Source: Lanius collurio (Eukaryota > Chordata > Aves > Passeriformes > Laniidae). From it: a DNA stretch of 64,000 nucleotides. Location: the NCBI GenBank assembly GCA_020086605.1, contig JACBWW010000018.1, positions 11,739,389-11,803,388 of the forward strand. Reading direction: 5' to 3'. Within the stretch, counting starts at the first letter, position 1, and each line of letters opens with the position of its first letter. This document shows, in pieces, positions 25,474-37,215 of this stretch. The translations under genes and the position numbers were made by a program. A model generated the notes under the pieces. It saw only the letters and a program-made list of their open reading frames with translations, did not search any database and had not been told where the DNA came from.

Positions 25474-28400
25474 ATAAAATCCCATACATTTCTCCATATT
25501 GTAATTTTCATTTATTTTCACCTTCTTTCATTCCTTTTCATTTCTAGGATCACTGACATGGCAACAACTCCTATCATGCAGTTTTGTCTCTTTTTCAGTT
25601 ATTTTTGTGCTGGTAGTTTGTTACACCCAAAGCTCTGTGTGCCATTATGTTTGTGTTGTTGTGTTTATGAAATTCTCACTTTTATTTACAAAAGAAAATG
25701 CTTGTACACCAATGCCAAAGTACATCATTTCCTTTCTTCTGATTTAAAGAAAATAGCTTTATTTGAAAAAGTACTTGAGGATACCTGTTTTTCTGAATGG
25801 TTATCTATACTTTTTATCCATTAAAAGCAGAGACAAGCTCAACACATAGAAGTGGGGTGCTCATTTTTTGCCTAAATCTTGTGCTATTTAAACCTACTTA
25901 GACTTTCAGCTTTATACACCCATCAGAAGTGGACATCAAGAAAGCAGTTTTGACAGTAGGTGAGCGAGACGCTCCAGTAAAAATTTCCAACCAGATTGCT
26001 TTTCCCTGAAATGAATACGCAAAAGGCTGCTTTTACTCTCTTTAAAATTGTTCACAGGGGTCTCATTATTTGCACAGAGATTTATATAATTGCACCCACT
26101 CACATGATTTCAAAAGCTGTGTGTATAAAAAAAGAAGAAAATAAATATTTTAATATTTTATTTCTTTTTAATGTCTAGCAAGAAAGTTCAATTACAGCCT
26201 CTCTACTTATAAAAATCATACAAAGGTTTCAAGTCTCAGCATGTTCCGGCAGTAAAGTGCAAACAATCTTGTGGTTACAAAGGCTACTTTGCTGAACCTC
26301 ATTCCTTCTTCTTTCTCTCCCACCAGCTGAATAAATGAGAGACATATTTAGCAGCTTCAGAAGAAACTATTTTCTCATGCTCCCACTAACAAATCAGGGC
26401 AAGAAATGACAGTAAGTTACGGGATAGGAGCAAAGGATGTAGAGAAAGGAGTAAATTAGAATTGATAAGAGAGGATGAGAAAAATAGAGGAAAAAACCCA
26501 AGCCCAAACACTAAATCCTGACAGCAAATGAAAATGGGGCAGCACACGTGGAGGAAAAAAGGTGGTAGAGCATGAGAAAATGAGTACATTACAGTCTCTT
26601 GAAATCAGATTGTTTTCATTCATAATCATATCAGAAACTAGTGGCAATAATATATTCTCTTTTTAATTGGCTTTTTTTCCTGTTATTCCAGATAGTTAAT
26701 CCAGTACATGGTGACACAGCATAGACAGAAACTTTCAAAATAAAAAAGAAAGCCACAATACTCTAACCCAAGCACTGACTTGATTAGGAAAACTCACTTG
26801 TAGTGCACAGTATTTCTTCTTATATTTTGGTTCAGGTTCATGCCTAAGCAAGACTAAATCTTTGCAGATGCCCTCCCAGAGGCAGTCTGTGCCAGGGGTA
26901 CCTGCAGCATCAGGAGGGTGACTGGGGCCTCCTCATCCAGCAAAGCCCTCACCAAGCCCTGTGGCAACTGCTGCAAGGCGTGCAGTTTCTGGAAGTCATT
27001 GCTTAGCTTCCTATCAAACAGTTTTTTACACATTTGCAGGAATACAAAGTTAGTCAAAACTAACAGTACCCCATGAGAGCCCCCAGCAAGTGCTCTCCAG
27101 ATGGATGCTGCTGTTCCCTGTGTGGCCTGAGGAGCCTCCCCAGCCCCTCCCCAGCAGCAGATTGCTTTCTGGTACTTGCTCTTTCTGCTGGAAAGGAAGA
27201 AAATGACATCTAACATGTTTTGAATTAAAATTACTACAGTTTTTCCCCAAAACAGTGTATTTATAGAGAGAGAGATCTCATCCAAAATGATAAAATTCAA
27301 GTTTGATTTCTATGACTTTTACCACAGGCGACAAACTTCAGACAGAAGACAGGGAGAGGTAGACTGTTCTAATTGCTCCACATACCCTCAATTAATCTAT
27401 AGCCTCACTACCTGGCTTTAATTTATGGCAGAAGCTGCCTCACCACATCAAAGATAGTGATTCACCTCTCACTAATCAAAATTTGAAGAGCTACTACCGA
27501 TAGTAATTAGAGAGCTAAGGCCAACCATCATGCAATTCAGCATTAATTAAACAATATTACAGCAGTTTTCATTCAGCTCACAGAGTGCACCAGAAATAGG
27601 CACAATAGGCATCATAGATTTTATCTACTCTTCCAGAAATCTTTTTGCTCCTTGTGATGAAGGCCATCAGTTCCCCAGTAACCACAAAATTCAACTTCCT
27701 TTTATTGTTATAAGATAAAGAACAGTGAATATTCATAGTCACTTGGATGGTTCCCCTTTTCATAATTATTAACAAAAAGTGACAGTCCACTTTTTTGCAT
27801 TTCAGTAAATAAATAGGTACTTAAAGAAAAGACAACATAATAGACAATATATACATAGATACAATAAATCAGTGTCCAGCTATTCAGTCCAGTTGGAATT
27901 AAGGAAACTTCTTAAAAGCAGATGTACAAGTACAGCTCTTCAGTGATGCTTTCCACTCTCTAGCATTTGCACAGTGCCTTATTTTAACTTTGGCTGGTCT
28001 GTAGCTGGAAAAAACAGTGGCAAACTGGGGTCCAGTAGATTTTCATATTCTTGTGAAATAGGCTTGGGTAAAAGAAAACCCAAATCCTCAGGTTTAATAA
28101 ACTGACCAGAGTTTACTGTGGGACACAGCACTTTAAAATTTGGCTCTGGGGTAGATGAGGCTAAGATTTAAAAAGCATATAAAAAAGGTAACAAAAAGTT
28201 TGATGGTGAAAAAACCCAACATGTTAAAATGAGCCCTTGTTTAATCTTTGTTTGCAACCAAAAATTCGCACATAGTTTGGCAAGAAATGACATTTTAACT
28301 TTGTCTCCTCAGGACCAAGCCTGAGGCAGTGGTGCTAGCCATGAGCGAGACACAAGGCTGGTTTTATATGGGAATGCTCATTCCTGCAGGTGTCCACAAG

Positions 28401-31400
28401 GGACCAGTTCATGAACCACATGTGGGCAGCTGGGGTAACAGATTCATCTGAGACAAAAGTCAAAAGTGAACCCTGCAGGATTTCTGCTTGCAGCATCTTC
28501 CTGTGGACTGAGCCCTGGAGGTGCTGCTGCATCCTGACTGGCTCAACAAACAGAGTGCACTGCCAATAACCACCATTTTGCCATAAGGCAAAATGATTGT
28601 ATGATTAACATGGCAGGACTTAGGAGACCAGAGCAGCCATATTTCAAACCCATGTTAAGCTCATTTTGGACCTAAGACTACTATTATAGTGCATTGATTT
28701 AATCTGCCAAACATGTAGCTGTAGCTGCAGCTCTGTGAATGAAAAATGTTCAGGTGTATGTGCTGAAGTTCCACATAATTTCTTCCTTTTACCAACCTCT
28801 GTTGATACTTCATATGGCTTAAAAATGGTATGAATGATGTGCATCGGGGCTCCAGGGCATCTGAGAATGGCCCTGGTACTAAAAGGAAGCTCTGCAAAAA
28901 CGGGATAGAAGGGGACAAGACGTCATGAAATATGAGCTTCCAAGTCAGCCTACATATCATGGTTTGTTTCCTGAGGAAAGGAAAAAACAATTACAGTGCT
29001 CAGCTTCAAATCAAAATATTTTATTGGCATGCCATACAGTACAAACACTGTCAATGTGTAGAAAAAGCAGAAACCTTGGGTAATTGTCAGCAATAGATAC
29101 AACACATTGTGCATCTGCCCAAGATAACTCTTCACAGTGTGTTTGGGGTTTTATCCCCTGTGTCCATTTGTCATTATTGTCCATTTCTAAGCTAGTGGCA
29201 GGTTGCTACATAGCATGATGCTATCCCTGCCGTTTCTTTCCTTTCTCCTAGGGTATGCACAGTTTTTCCTCATCGTTTTTTAATGGAAAGTCTTTTATCA
29301 TTTGTAGTAATCTAAGCAAATATCTTCCTAACACTGTCTTGTACTATTCATACTGGAACAGTAAGTGTCTTTTATCCAGTGCTGTCTTTTCTGTCACATG
29401 TGCTGCACAGCCTCTCTTGTTTTAGTTCTCCTTTACAGAAAATTAGTCTGGAATTAATTAGGATCTACCTCAGTTTTGCATTCTGATGCAATCAATTGTC
29501 ATAAATGATCTGCAGATTTCTTCAATTGTCTTGGATGAGTACTCCTAGATTTCTTTCATACTGTCCAGAATGGTTAGATATGATAGAAAAGGCTGATGTT
29601 TATAAGACTTGAGAGAAAGATTCTGTTGGATCTTTTATTAGAAGCTTACTGTCAATTTTGCTCATTAACTTTGTAAAATACTGACATAAGATGAAAGTTC
29701 AAGAGTCATAAACAGCACCAGGATTAGGATCCTAACCCAGAAGTTCTTTTTTTGTCAAGATGATTACACAACACTCAGTTTCTATATGCAGCACCCAACT
29801 TCCTCTCCACATCCATCACAAAGATGAACCAGTAGTACCCAGGGTATGAATCAGCAGTATCCATACCCAAAGTGAGGCATTTTTGATACCTGGTTAGCGA
29901 GCATATCAGAATGGCCATAGAAAAGCAAATGATTACATATATTTACATTTTTATGCTGCTCACAGTCACTGAGCTATGTCTCACAAACTTCTGAAAGTGC
30001 CCTGGGAGATGAGAAACCAAACCAAGACTTCACAGCAAACAAACGTGGGGATGTGATTCTCAGCTCTGCTGGATTATTTGCCCCCATAGAGAGATATATA
30101 GAGATACATAAGCATGTTCCCCATTATTTTCAAAATGACTGCCTGGTGGACACCTATATTTCTGAGAGTCAAAACAATACTTGTTTCCTGGGTACAGCTG
30201 TGAGGCTTTTTCTCTCCAGTGTGTGATTCTAGTGGGCAGGGAACTCTCATCTCCTTCTCCCATGAGTTCCTCTAATAAAAGTGACTCCAATTTGTGTCTT
30301 TTCAGGCCTGATGTGGTGATGAAAGAATGCACATGTTAAAAATTTAAAAATAATGGAAACCATTGTGAAGCTACACTTTAATTTGCTAAGTAGAATAAAA
30401 CTGAAGAGAAGGCTTAAAAATAAAGAAACTTTGAAGTGTGTGGATCAACATTTGTTACATAAGTAGGTTTTTCAAAATAAGTCATTCTCCACTATAACTA
30501 TACAGCAGAGCTAACTCTCATTTCACAACACCCCATATGTTTTTTTTATTCTTTTTGTGTGTATGTTTTATTTCTTGCATCAATGAGTCATAAGATGCAA
30601 GGAATTAATTTGAATCTTGAAAGCTAAAAGGAAGAGAAGCCGATATGTGTAGTACTGTAGACTCAGATTCTTGTATCTAACTACATAACATATTTTCTTT
30701 CCACAGGAGGTAGTTATGACAAATTAGAAGTCTGAAAATTTTCTGATGGTGTAAAGGCTCCAGCTGTCACTAGGGAGATAGTGATCAGATTTCAGAGCTG
30801 CATGGTCCCATGGCACCACTAAGAGTTCCATATGGTCATCCAAATGTTTCTACTAAACCCACAAAAAAAATTCCACCATGGCTTCTACTTTTAGAAAAAT
30901 AAAATTCTTCTTTGTATGAATTTTTTATAACGTGCCACCAATGGACAAAACTTTCTTGATTTGTTTTTGTGAAGAGAAAATAATTGTTATAATAATTTTC
31001 TTTGTTTCAGGTTGAAGTGGGTAGAAATAGCAGCAGTGCAGCACGCGTGCTCGACCTCTAACTTTTTAATCTAGCACAACTTACATAACATGAAGTAGGT
31101 TGGTAAGTGGACATGCAATGAATAATTAAGATGTGTATATGTACATGGTAATAAACAGTAATTTCTTCAAACTACTTCTCTTTTGGTATAAAACCACCTC
31201 TGTTAAATTGTTAATGCTATTACTGTGGACAGAGACTCTTTCATTCATGTCAAAGATGTCAGCATAAGCCTCACACAATAACAAATGACAAATGCATAAT
31301 TTATTGATTCTTAAATGGCTATGTCCTTGGATGTATTTCTTATAACTAATTTGCTTGGAGACACATCTGGCTCCTGAAGATAGCATCTGTTTTAAAGAAG

Positions 31401-31861
31401 GTCAGCACTATATTTTAAAGGCAGAAGAACATAATCTTTTATCTGTTGTGCTCCTCTGTTCTTTTAGCCTACAAATTCTGCTCTCTGTCTACTAATTTTC
31501 ATATCAAATCAAAAATTGAGCAATCTGTTGTTGAGTTTTAAACAATATACATGGACATATACAGACACTGTGAAAATGCAAGGAGAGAATGTGTAGTTTT
31601 CAAGTGACTGTGTATTGCCTGAACTGAATTATTTTAAAAAGAAATTAAATTCTATTATGTTAATATTGCTTTTCACTAATACTTCTTTTTTACAAATTTT
31701 CATCAATCTGTTTCAATAAAAGGTGTTTTCTGGTCCAGAGCTTGTTTTATTTAGATGTACTGCTCCTGAATGTGAGGTTAAGGTCTTCTTGCATAAAATC
31801 TGCAAACACATAATGCTGCAATGTTTATTCTGCTATTGGGCCATGAACCATGACTTACCTT
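25474..31861. other. Non-coding DNA without a supported gene
   Basis: No gene is called. A 148-codon minus frame (26854-27300) covers a GC-richer patch at 26860-27180. Its lower part shows codon-like sequence ending in gcag before gtaccc, but the upstream acceptor lacks a pyrimidine tract. The rest, including the GC-richer patch at 28290-28560, shows nothing organised. Confidence 0.5.
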
Positions 31862-31881
31862 CATGTACATTCTTGTACATG
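31862..31881. repeat. Hairpin, 8-bp perfect arms and 4-nt loop
   Basis: catgtaca, loop ttct, tgtacatg. It is a small inverted repeat in AT-rich DNA with no associated gene. Confidence 0.7.
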
Positions 31882-32462
31882 CAAAGCCTTATCCCTCACA
31901 TCTTTGTTTTTTCTGCATGATATTTATGCACACATATATTCCATGTGACTCCAATCAATATATCTTTGTTATTTCATCAAGTTTGCATCGAATTTTAGGA
32001 GTTTTTTTTTTACCTACCTCATGGCTGGAACATTAAAATATAAGCTAATGCTTAAAATCAGCTTGAAGTTTGCACTAAAATAGGCAGACACAAGTACAAA
32101 CGATTCAGAAACTGCCATTTTAACCCTGTGATGAACAGCTAGGCACCTTTTGCTTTTATATTTCACCTTGCACCATACACAAAATGTTTAATTATTTGAG
32201 GATTAATGGAGGTAGTTTATAATTAAGCTGAAGTATGAACTGATGTCATCATCTCAGTATGATGATATACAGTTTTATGCCAAAGCACCTGTTGTTTTGG
32301 AAGGAAGCAGCTGATATCATTATCTACCCAGCCAGATAGCCTAGTTTCCTGCTGCTTAAAAAATTATCCTAAGGGTTACCTTAGTTGGGGTAATACAGCA
32401 TTTACTTTTTCATGCCCAGGATAGGAGAGAATGCATAAAATTACATTATTCTCAAAGGTAGA
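31882..32462. other. AT-rich non-coding DNA
   Basis: Nothing recognised except a run of nine Ts near 32003. Confidence 0.5.
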
Positions 32463-32487
32463 GGGGGGATGGGGGGGCGGGGGAGGG
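32463..32487 (+). other. G-quadruplex motif
   Basis: Four G-runs of 6, 7, 5 and 3 Gs are separated by loops of 2, 1 and 1 bases (AT, C, A). This meets the strict G3+ N1-7 rule, with the very short loops that favour stable parallel folds. It stands alone in AT-rich DNA, with no CpG island or exon beside it. The motif is directly visible; folding in the cell is inferred. It may also have arisen from slippage of a G-rich simple repeat. Confidence 0.9.
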
Positions 32488-35400
32488 TCATGATGCTAAA
32501 ACAGTTGATGTTTATTTGTGTGGAATACAAACCTTGCCATTCTTTTCACACACAAATATACACTCAAAAAGATTTATAACAGGTATGTAAGTATATATAT
32601 TATTGGACAAGAGTCCTTTATTTAGCACAAAGGATAAGATCCACTGCTTTACTGTGGACATTTTTCACCATATGATTGACTCTGACCACCGTATAGCAAA
32701 GGCCAACCCCAGCTGGGGATTTCTCCTGTGTAGTGGTACTCAGCTGCCACCCTCTTCTTTGTCCCTGACGTTATGCAAAAAAGAGGTTGCCAGGGCAATT
32801 TGGGAAGGGAGAAGCTCTCTTGTGGTGGGCATTTGACAGCCATGAGGTCATTGCAGTATCTCATGCCAATGCTGTGAATTAAAGCCACATGTATGAAGCA
32901 CTGACTCCTGGATCCACAACCAGCCTTGGGAAACCCACGCCTCCATCCCTCCATCCTTCCCAGCGCTGTTTTGACAGAGTGTGGAAGCAAGCCCAGTGTT
33001 TTTAGCGTGCCTCCAACTATCAGGCTTTCCTCTCAATTGTGGCATTATGCCAGAGCTGTTCATTTAGGTTGTTGTCAACCTGCACTGCTATAAGGAGAGC
33101 TGAAATGCAATGCTAGCAAAAACATCTCAACAATTTTTGGCTTTCTCCTGTCTTCTGATGAGAATTTTTTGCCTTTCTCAGCCACATGATGCCACAACCA
33201 CCAAATTTTCCTTTTGTAATAATGTCTGGTGTGTATTCTGAGCAGCTGCAATATCATACATTTTTTAGGACTGGTCATCTACAAACACACAATGTTTGAA
33301 GAAGCATAATAAATAACATGATTTCTTGTTTTGCTTCCTTCAGTCCTTTTTCATATGTTTTTTTTTTCTTTTTTGTCTGTTTTTTCCTCTTATGAACTAC
33401 ACTTTTCCCTACTCTGTTCTTAAATACATTGAATAGAATATCTCTCCACTCTTCTTTTAGGTTTTTTCCAAGACTACTCCTACAGCTGCTCTTTCCATAG
33501 GTCTGATACCATTTTAAAAGCAAACAGTGACTGGTAAGAGCTACATTTTCCACCTCTCCCCAGCTTCCCAGACCTCCTGTCACTTGGCAGATCATACCAC
33601 TTAATAACATGAATAAAGCAACTTTTGACAGAGCAAGAAGTTGTGATGGAAAGAATCCGGCAGTCTTTATTCCCACATCTTTTATCCAGTTTTCCTTGGG
33701 ATGTGTTTTTTGTTGGTTCCTCGACAGTCACCTTAGAGAAATAAAATTTCTTGAATGTAACTATTGGGGTTTTGCTGGGAAGAAGAGACAGCAGATTTCT
33801 CCACTGTGTTTTTTCCCCTATTTTGAAGTTATCTTATTTCATTTTCATTGGAATTTCTGTGTGTTCTTTCCTTTCTTCTGAATTATTATTGTACCCATAA
33901 GTGTGTTATGCATATTGATGATAAGTGAAAAGAACACTTAAGAGATCTTCAATAGATAAAAATACAGATATACTTACTCATTTTATTTCCTGACACCTCA
34001 CCAGTGTTAACATGGCTTTCTTAGCAGTAACTTACATTATGAAATTAGCACTACTTTGGGGCTTGTATCTGTATTACAAACTGGTTTATATGCAATAGAT
34101 TAACAAATGTTCTTATGGGATTTTTATTGAGCTTCACATCAGATGGGAAATAAGGTGTAGAAGCTTCCTGACAGAGGAATACTCATTGTGGTGGTTATGA
34201 TAAGGGTGTGCCAGAGATCAAATTAGTGCCCTGATGAGCTGGAGTTCAGCATCGTGACCATCGTGACACTGAGCACATTAACCACGGACATGTGCAGAGG
34301 TGGAGGGCTCCTGTCTACAGCTGCCAATGTTGAATGAAGCTGAGTTTTATCCTAACCTTGTTCCTCTCCCTTTCACATCACAAAACTGCCCTGTAAATTA
34401 GGTTTTCAGAAAGTTATTTAATAATACAGAAAGCTACACTGCCACTGCGAATGTGCAGTAATTGCCTGTGGGTATGCACTGTGTTTACAGCTGGTGCATT
34501 CTGAGCCTTGGATGCTATTTCTCTATTTGCTAAACTTCAAAGGAAGTATTGCTTGCTATTTTTCATAATTCCTAGCATTGGTATCTGACCAGCATAATGA
34601 AATGCTGACCAAAGGTAACAGTATAAATGTCTTTTCTTTACTTCTTTTCTTCGCAAAATGTAACACACAGTTTCTCTAGAATTAGGAAAAAAAGAAAAGT
34701 GAATAGTTTGCATACATTTAAAGAAATGAAAAACCTGTCCTAAACAAATTCACAAACAGGGACTATGAATATTACTAAGATGATAAAAAAAATTGGAAAT
34801 TGTCCTGTAATAAAACCAGTTATCCAAAACACATTAGTAATTAATTATAAATTTGTATCTAATCCTTTAAATCTACAAGTTTCATTTCCCTTGAAATTTA
34901 TTTGCCAAAAATGCCTTATTTTTAGAGGATGAACTTTAAAGACAAAATGAAATTGAAATTGAACTTTCACATCAAGCTAGAGGAAGAAAATCGTGGATAT
35001 ATTTTTAAAATGTTTTTGCATTGTTTGACCTTGGAATTATATAGATATTTCCTTTGCAAACTTGGCTTCCACCATTGACACTTTTTCATTTCAGAATCAT
35101 TAGCTGCATCAATAATAATTATTTAAGAAATATAATGGACTTGAACATTTTCTGAAGAGCTGACACAGCAGTCTCAGGAATATTTTGCATGAACTAATCT
35201 ATAACTCATAATCTTTGATGGAATTTCCAAAGTCTCCTCAAAAAACTGAGACAAGCAATAATCCAGATCTTTAATGTTTCCTAACTGTTTGCTTCAGTTG
35301 ATCCTCAATTCATTGAATCAATTAAAGTTTTGTTCAAAATCTGCCAAGGAGCCTCCTCAATTGAACACAAAACTGAACAGCTTTAGAGTGGTAAAAGTCT

Positions 35401-37179
35401 TATATAAATATCTATCTTAATCAACTTCTTTAAAATTGTTGTGTTCAAAATTTTTCTTCCATACACTAAAACAGTATTGTAGAGTAACCAAAATCTGTCC
35501 ACTGACTTCTGCTTCACTCTGGTTCATCACCAGAGGCTGAAGACACTGGAAGCTGCATCAACACTAAAGCATCCAATATGATGCTGGATCAAGCACAGCA
35601 ATTGCCCTTTTATTTTCTCCTTTGAGGATGTTTGGTTTGTATTTTACTTTTTGAAGACAAAAAGATACATTTTGGATCTCTGGGAATGTCTGTACAAACA
35701 TGCAATCCTGTCTGTATAAACATTTCTCTTCTGAACTAAAAATAAAATTATTTTACATAAGACCTTGGGAAAAATGTGAACCAAAGCGAATCGTGCCATA
35801 TTTCTCCTTGGAATATTAAGGTTAAATTCCCTACTGGCATACACTGACGTAGGTCTGTTGAGTATGATGGAGTTATTCTATCCCATACTAGCAGGGAATT
35901 ATGGCCCAGCTTGATTTTGTTACGTAAATTAGACTGATGTGAACTAGATAATTAAGACAACGAATTAAAGTATGGAGTTTGTACCATATGATTCCTGTGA
36001 ATACATGGATAGAATATACTTGATCAGAACCTACTTTTATATTTTGCATTATTATATTCTGGAGAGGCAAATAACTCCTTGATTCTTTGCATTAATGGAG
36101 AAAAGTAGGATATTTCTTATGGGGTGACAAAAACTGCAAGGATGACACCTTTAACTTTTGTGCTTCTCACACACCATAAATCAGACTCAGGTAAATCAGT
36201 GTAATCCTTCACTAACATGAAAATTCAATTTTTCAGCTCTAGTTAAAGTGTTTAAGTTATTATTAAATATCTCAAATGCTAAATCACTAAATATAGGGTA
36301 AACCAGCAATTTTCTGGACAGTTCTCAGAAATTTTACCTACACCTTTCTTGTTGCACAACCAGGAAGTTGGACCTCTTCCCTGTGGTGAAAGGGGACAAA
36401 AAAGGAGTCCTGGAAAACAGAATCTGAGTTTGATAGGCATACACACCATTATAAGTAGGAATCTAGGTAGGCATCTGCAAGGAAAGTAAGTACCTTTAGG
36501 GGAACTGCTGCTCCCAGCTGTCTCTTGGATCTTCATTGAAGTCCTGTCAGGGAGAACTGCAGATGGAAACATCACTCAGCATTGTCTTTGAGAAAATGTG
36601 TACAAATCATCTTCTCCTTTTTCCACAAAATCCCTGTCAAATATTTTAAGCCACCACAGACAAGAAACTTCCACCACCACTGCATCTACTACAGAGTGGG
36701 CTGCCAGAGTACAACCACAGTGTGTCTGGGTGGAATATGAGCCAGTTATAGCTGATTTATCAGCAGCAATGTCTCCTGAAGCTGCAGGGCTGCAGTTAGC
36801 AAGGCACTGATCATGCAAGTCTGCACTTCAAGCTGGGATTTGTTTTCCAGACTATCCAGAAGAAAGAAAGAAGGTTTTCATCTACTGCTAAGACTCTGCT
36901 TTTAGCTTACATTTTTCATTGCATGTAGGAAAGCAATAACAAATATCAGCAATATATCTTTTGGAACAAAAATGCTCCTGGTCACCTCTTCTGGTTCAAA
37001 GCAGCCAACAACACTCAGATCAGAGCACAAATGAAGAATGGTCACATGTTGGCCATCCAGTTTCAGCTGTGTTTATTGTTCTGCATCATCACATCTTTCA
37101 GCTTTCTCTTAGGGAACAGGGAGTGGGGGGGGATATTAATTTTAATAAAAGAGTGATCCATGTGGGAGGAAGAGGTGAG
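32488..37179. other. Non-coding DNA without a supported gene
   Basis: No gene is seen. Overlapping frames of 113-133 codons at 32649-32990 and 33275-33676 fall in patches with few stops and have no splice context. The segment 36576-36818 is open on both strands (80 and 70 codons) and might be a decayed transposon fragment, but I cannot name one. A pyrimidine-rich tract lies at 33358-33390. Confidence 0.5.
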
Positions 37180-37215
37180 CTCACTAAAGCAGTGAGTGCT
37201 CACTACTTTAGTGAG
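37180..37215. repeat. Near-perfect 36-bp palindrome
   Basis: The outer arms ctcactaaag (37180-37189) and ctttagtgag (37206-37215) are exact complements. Inside them agtgag (37191-37196) pairs exactly with ctcact (37199-37204), leaving one c/a mismatch and a 2-base tip, so 16 of 18 positions pair. It lies within a 111-codon plus-strand frame (36961-37296) that has no family resemblance. It is too short for a typical pre-miRNA. It could be a cruciform-prone site, a dimeric protein site or the inner part of a small foldback element. Confidence 0.85.

Noticed and set aside
26854..27300. 148-codon minus-strand frame with a codon-like GC-rich lower part
   Set aside because: The presumed acceptor lacks a pyrimidine tract, the peptide matches no family I know, and GC-richer DNA has fewer stops.
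37180..37215. Possible microRNA precursor
   Set aside because: The foldback is 36 nt with only a weak 6-bp extension further out, too short for a Drosha/Dicer-type hairpin.
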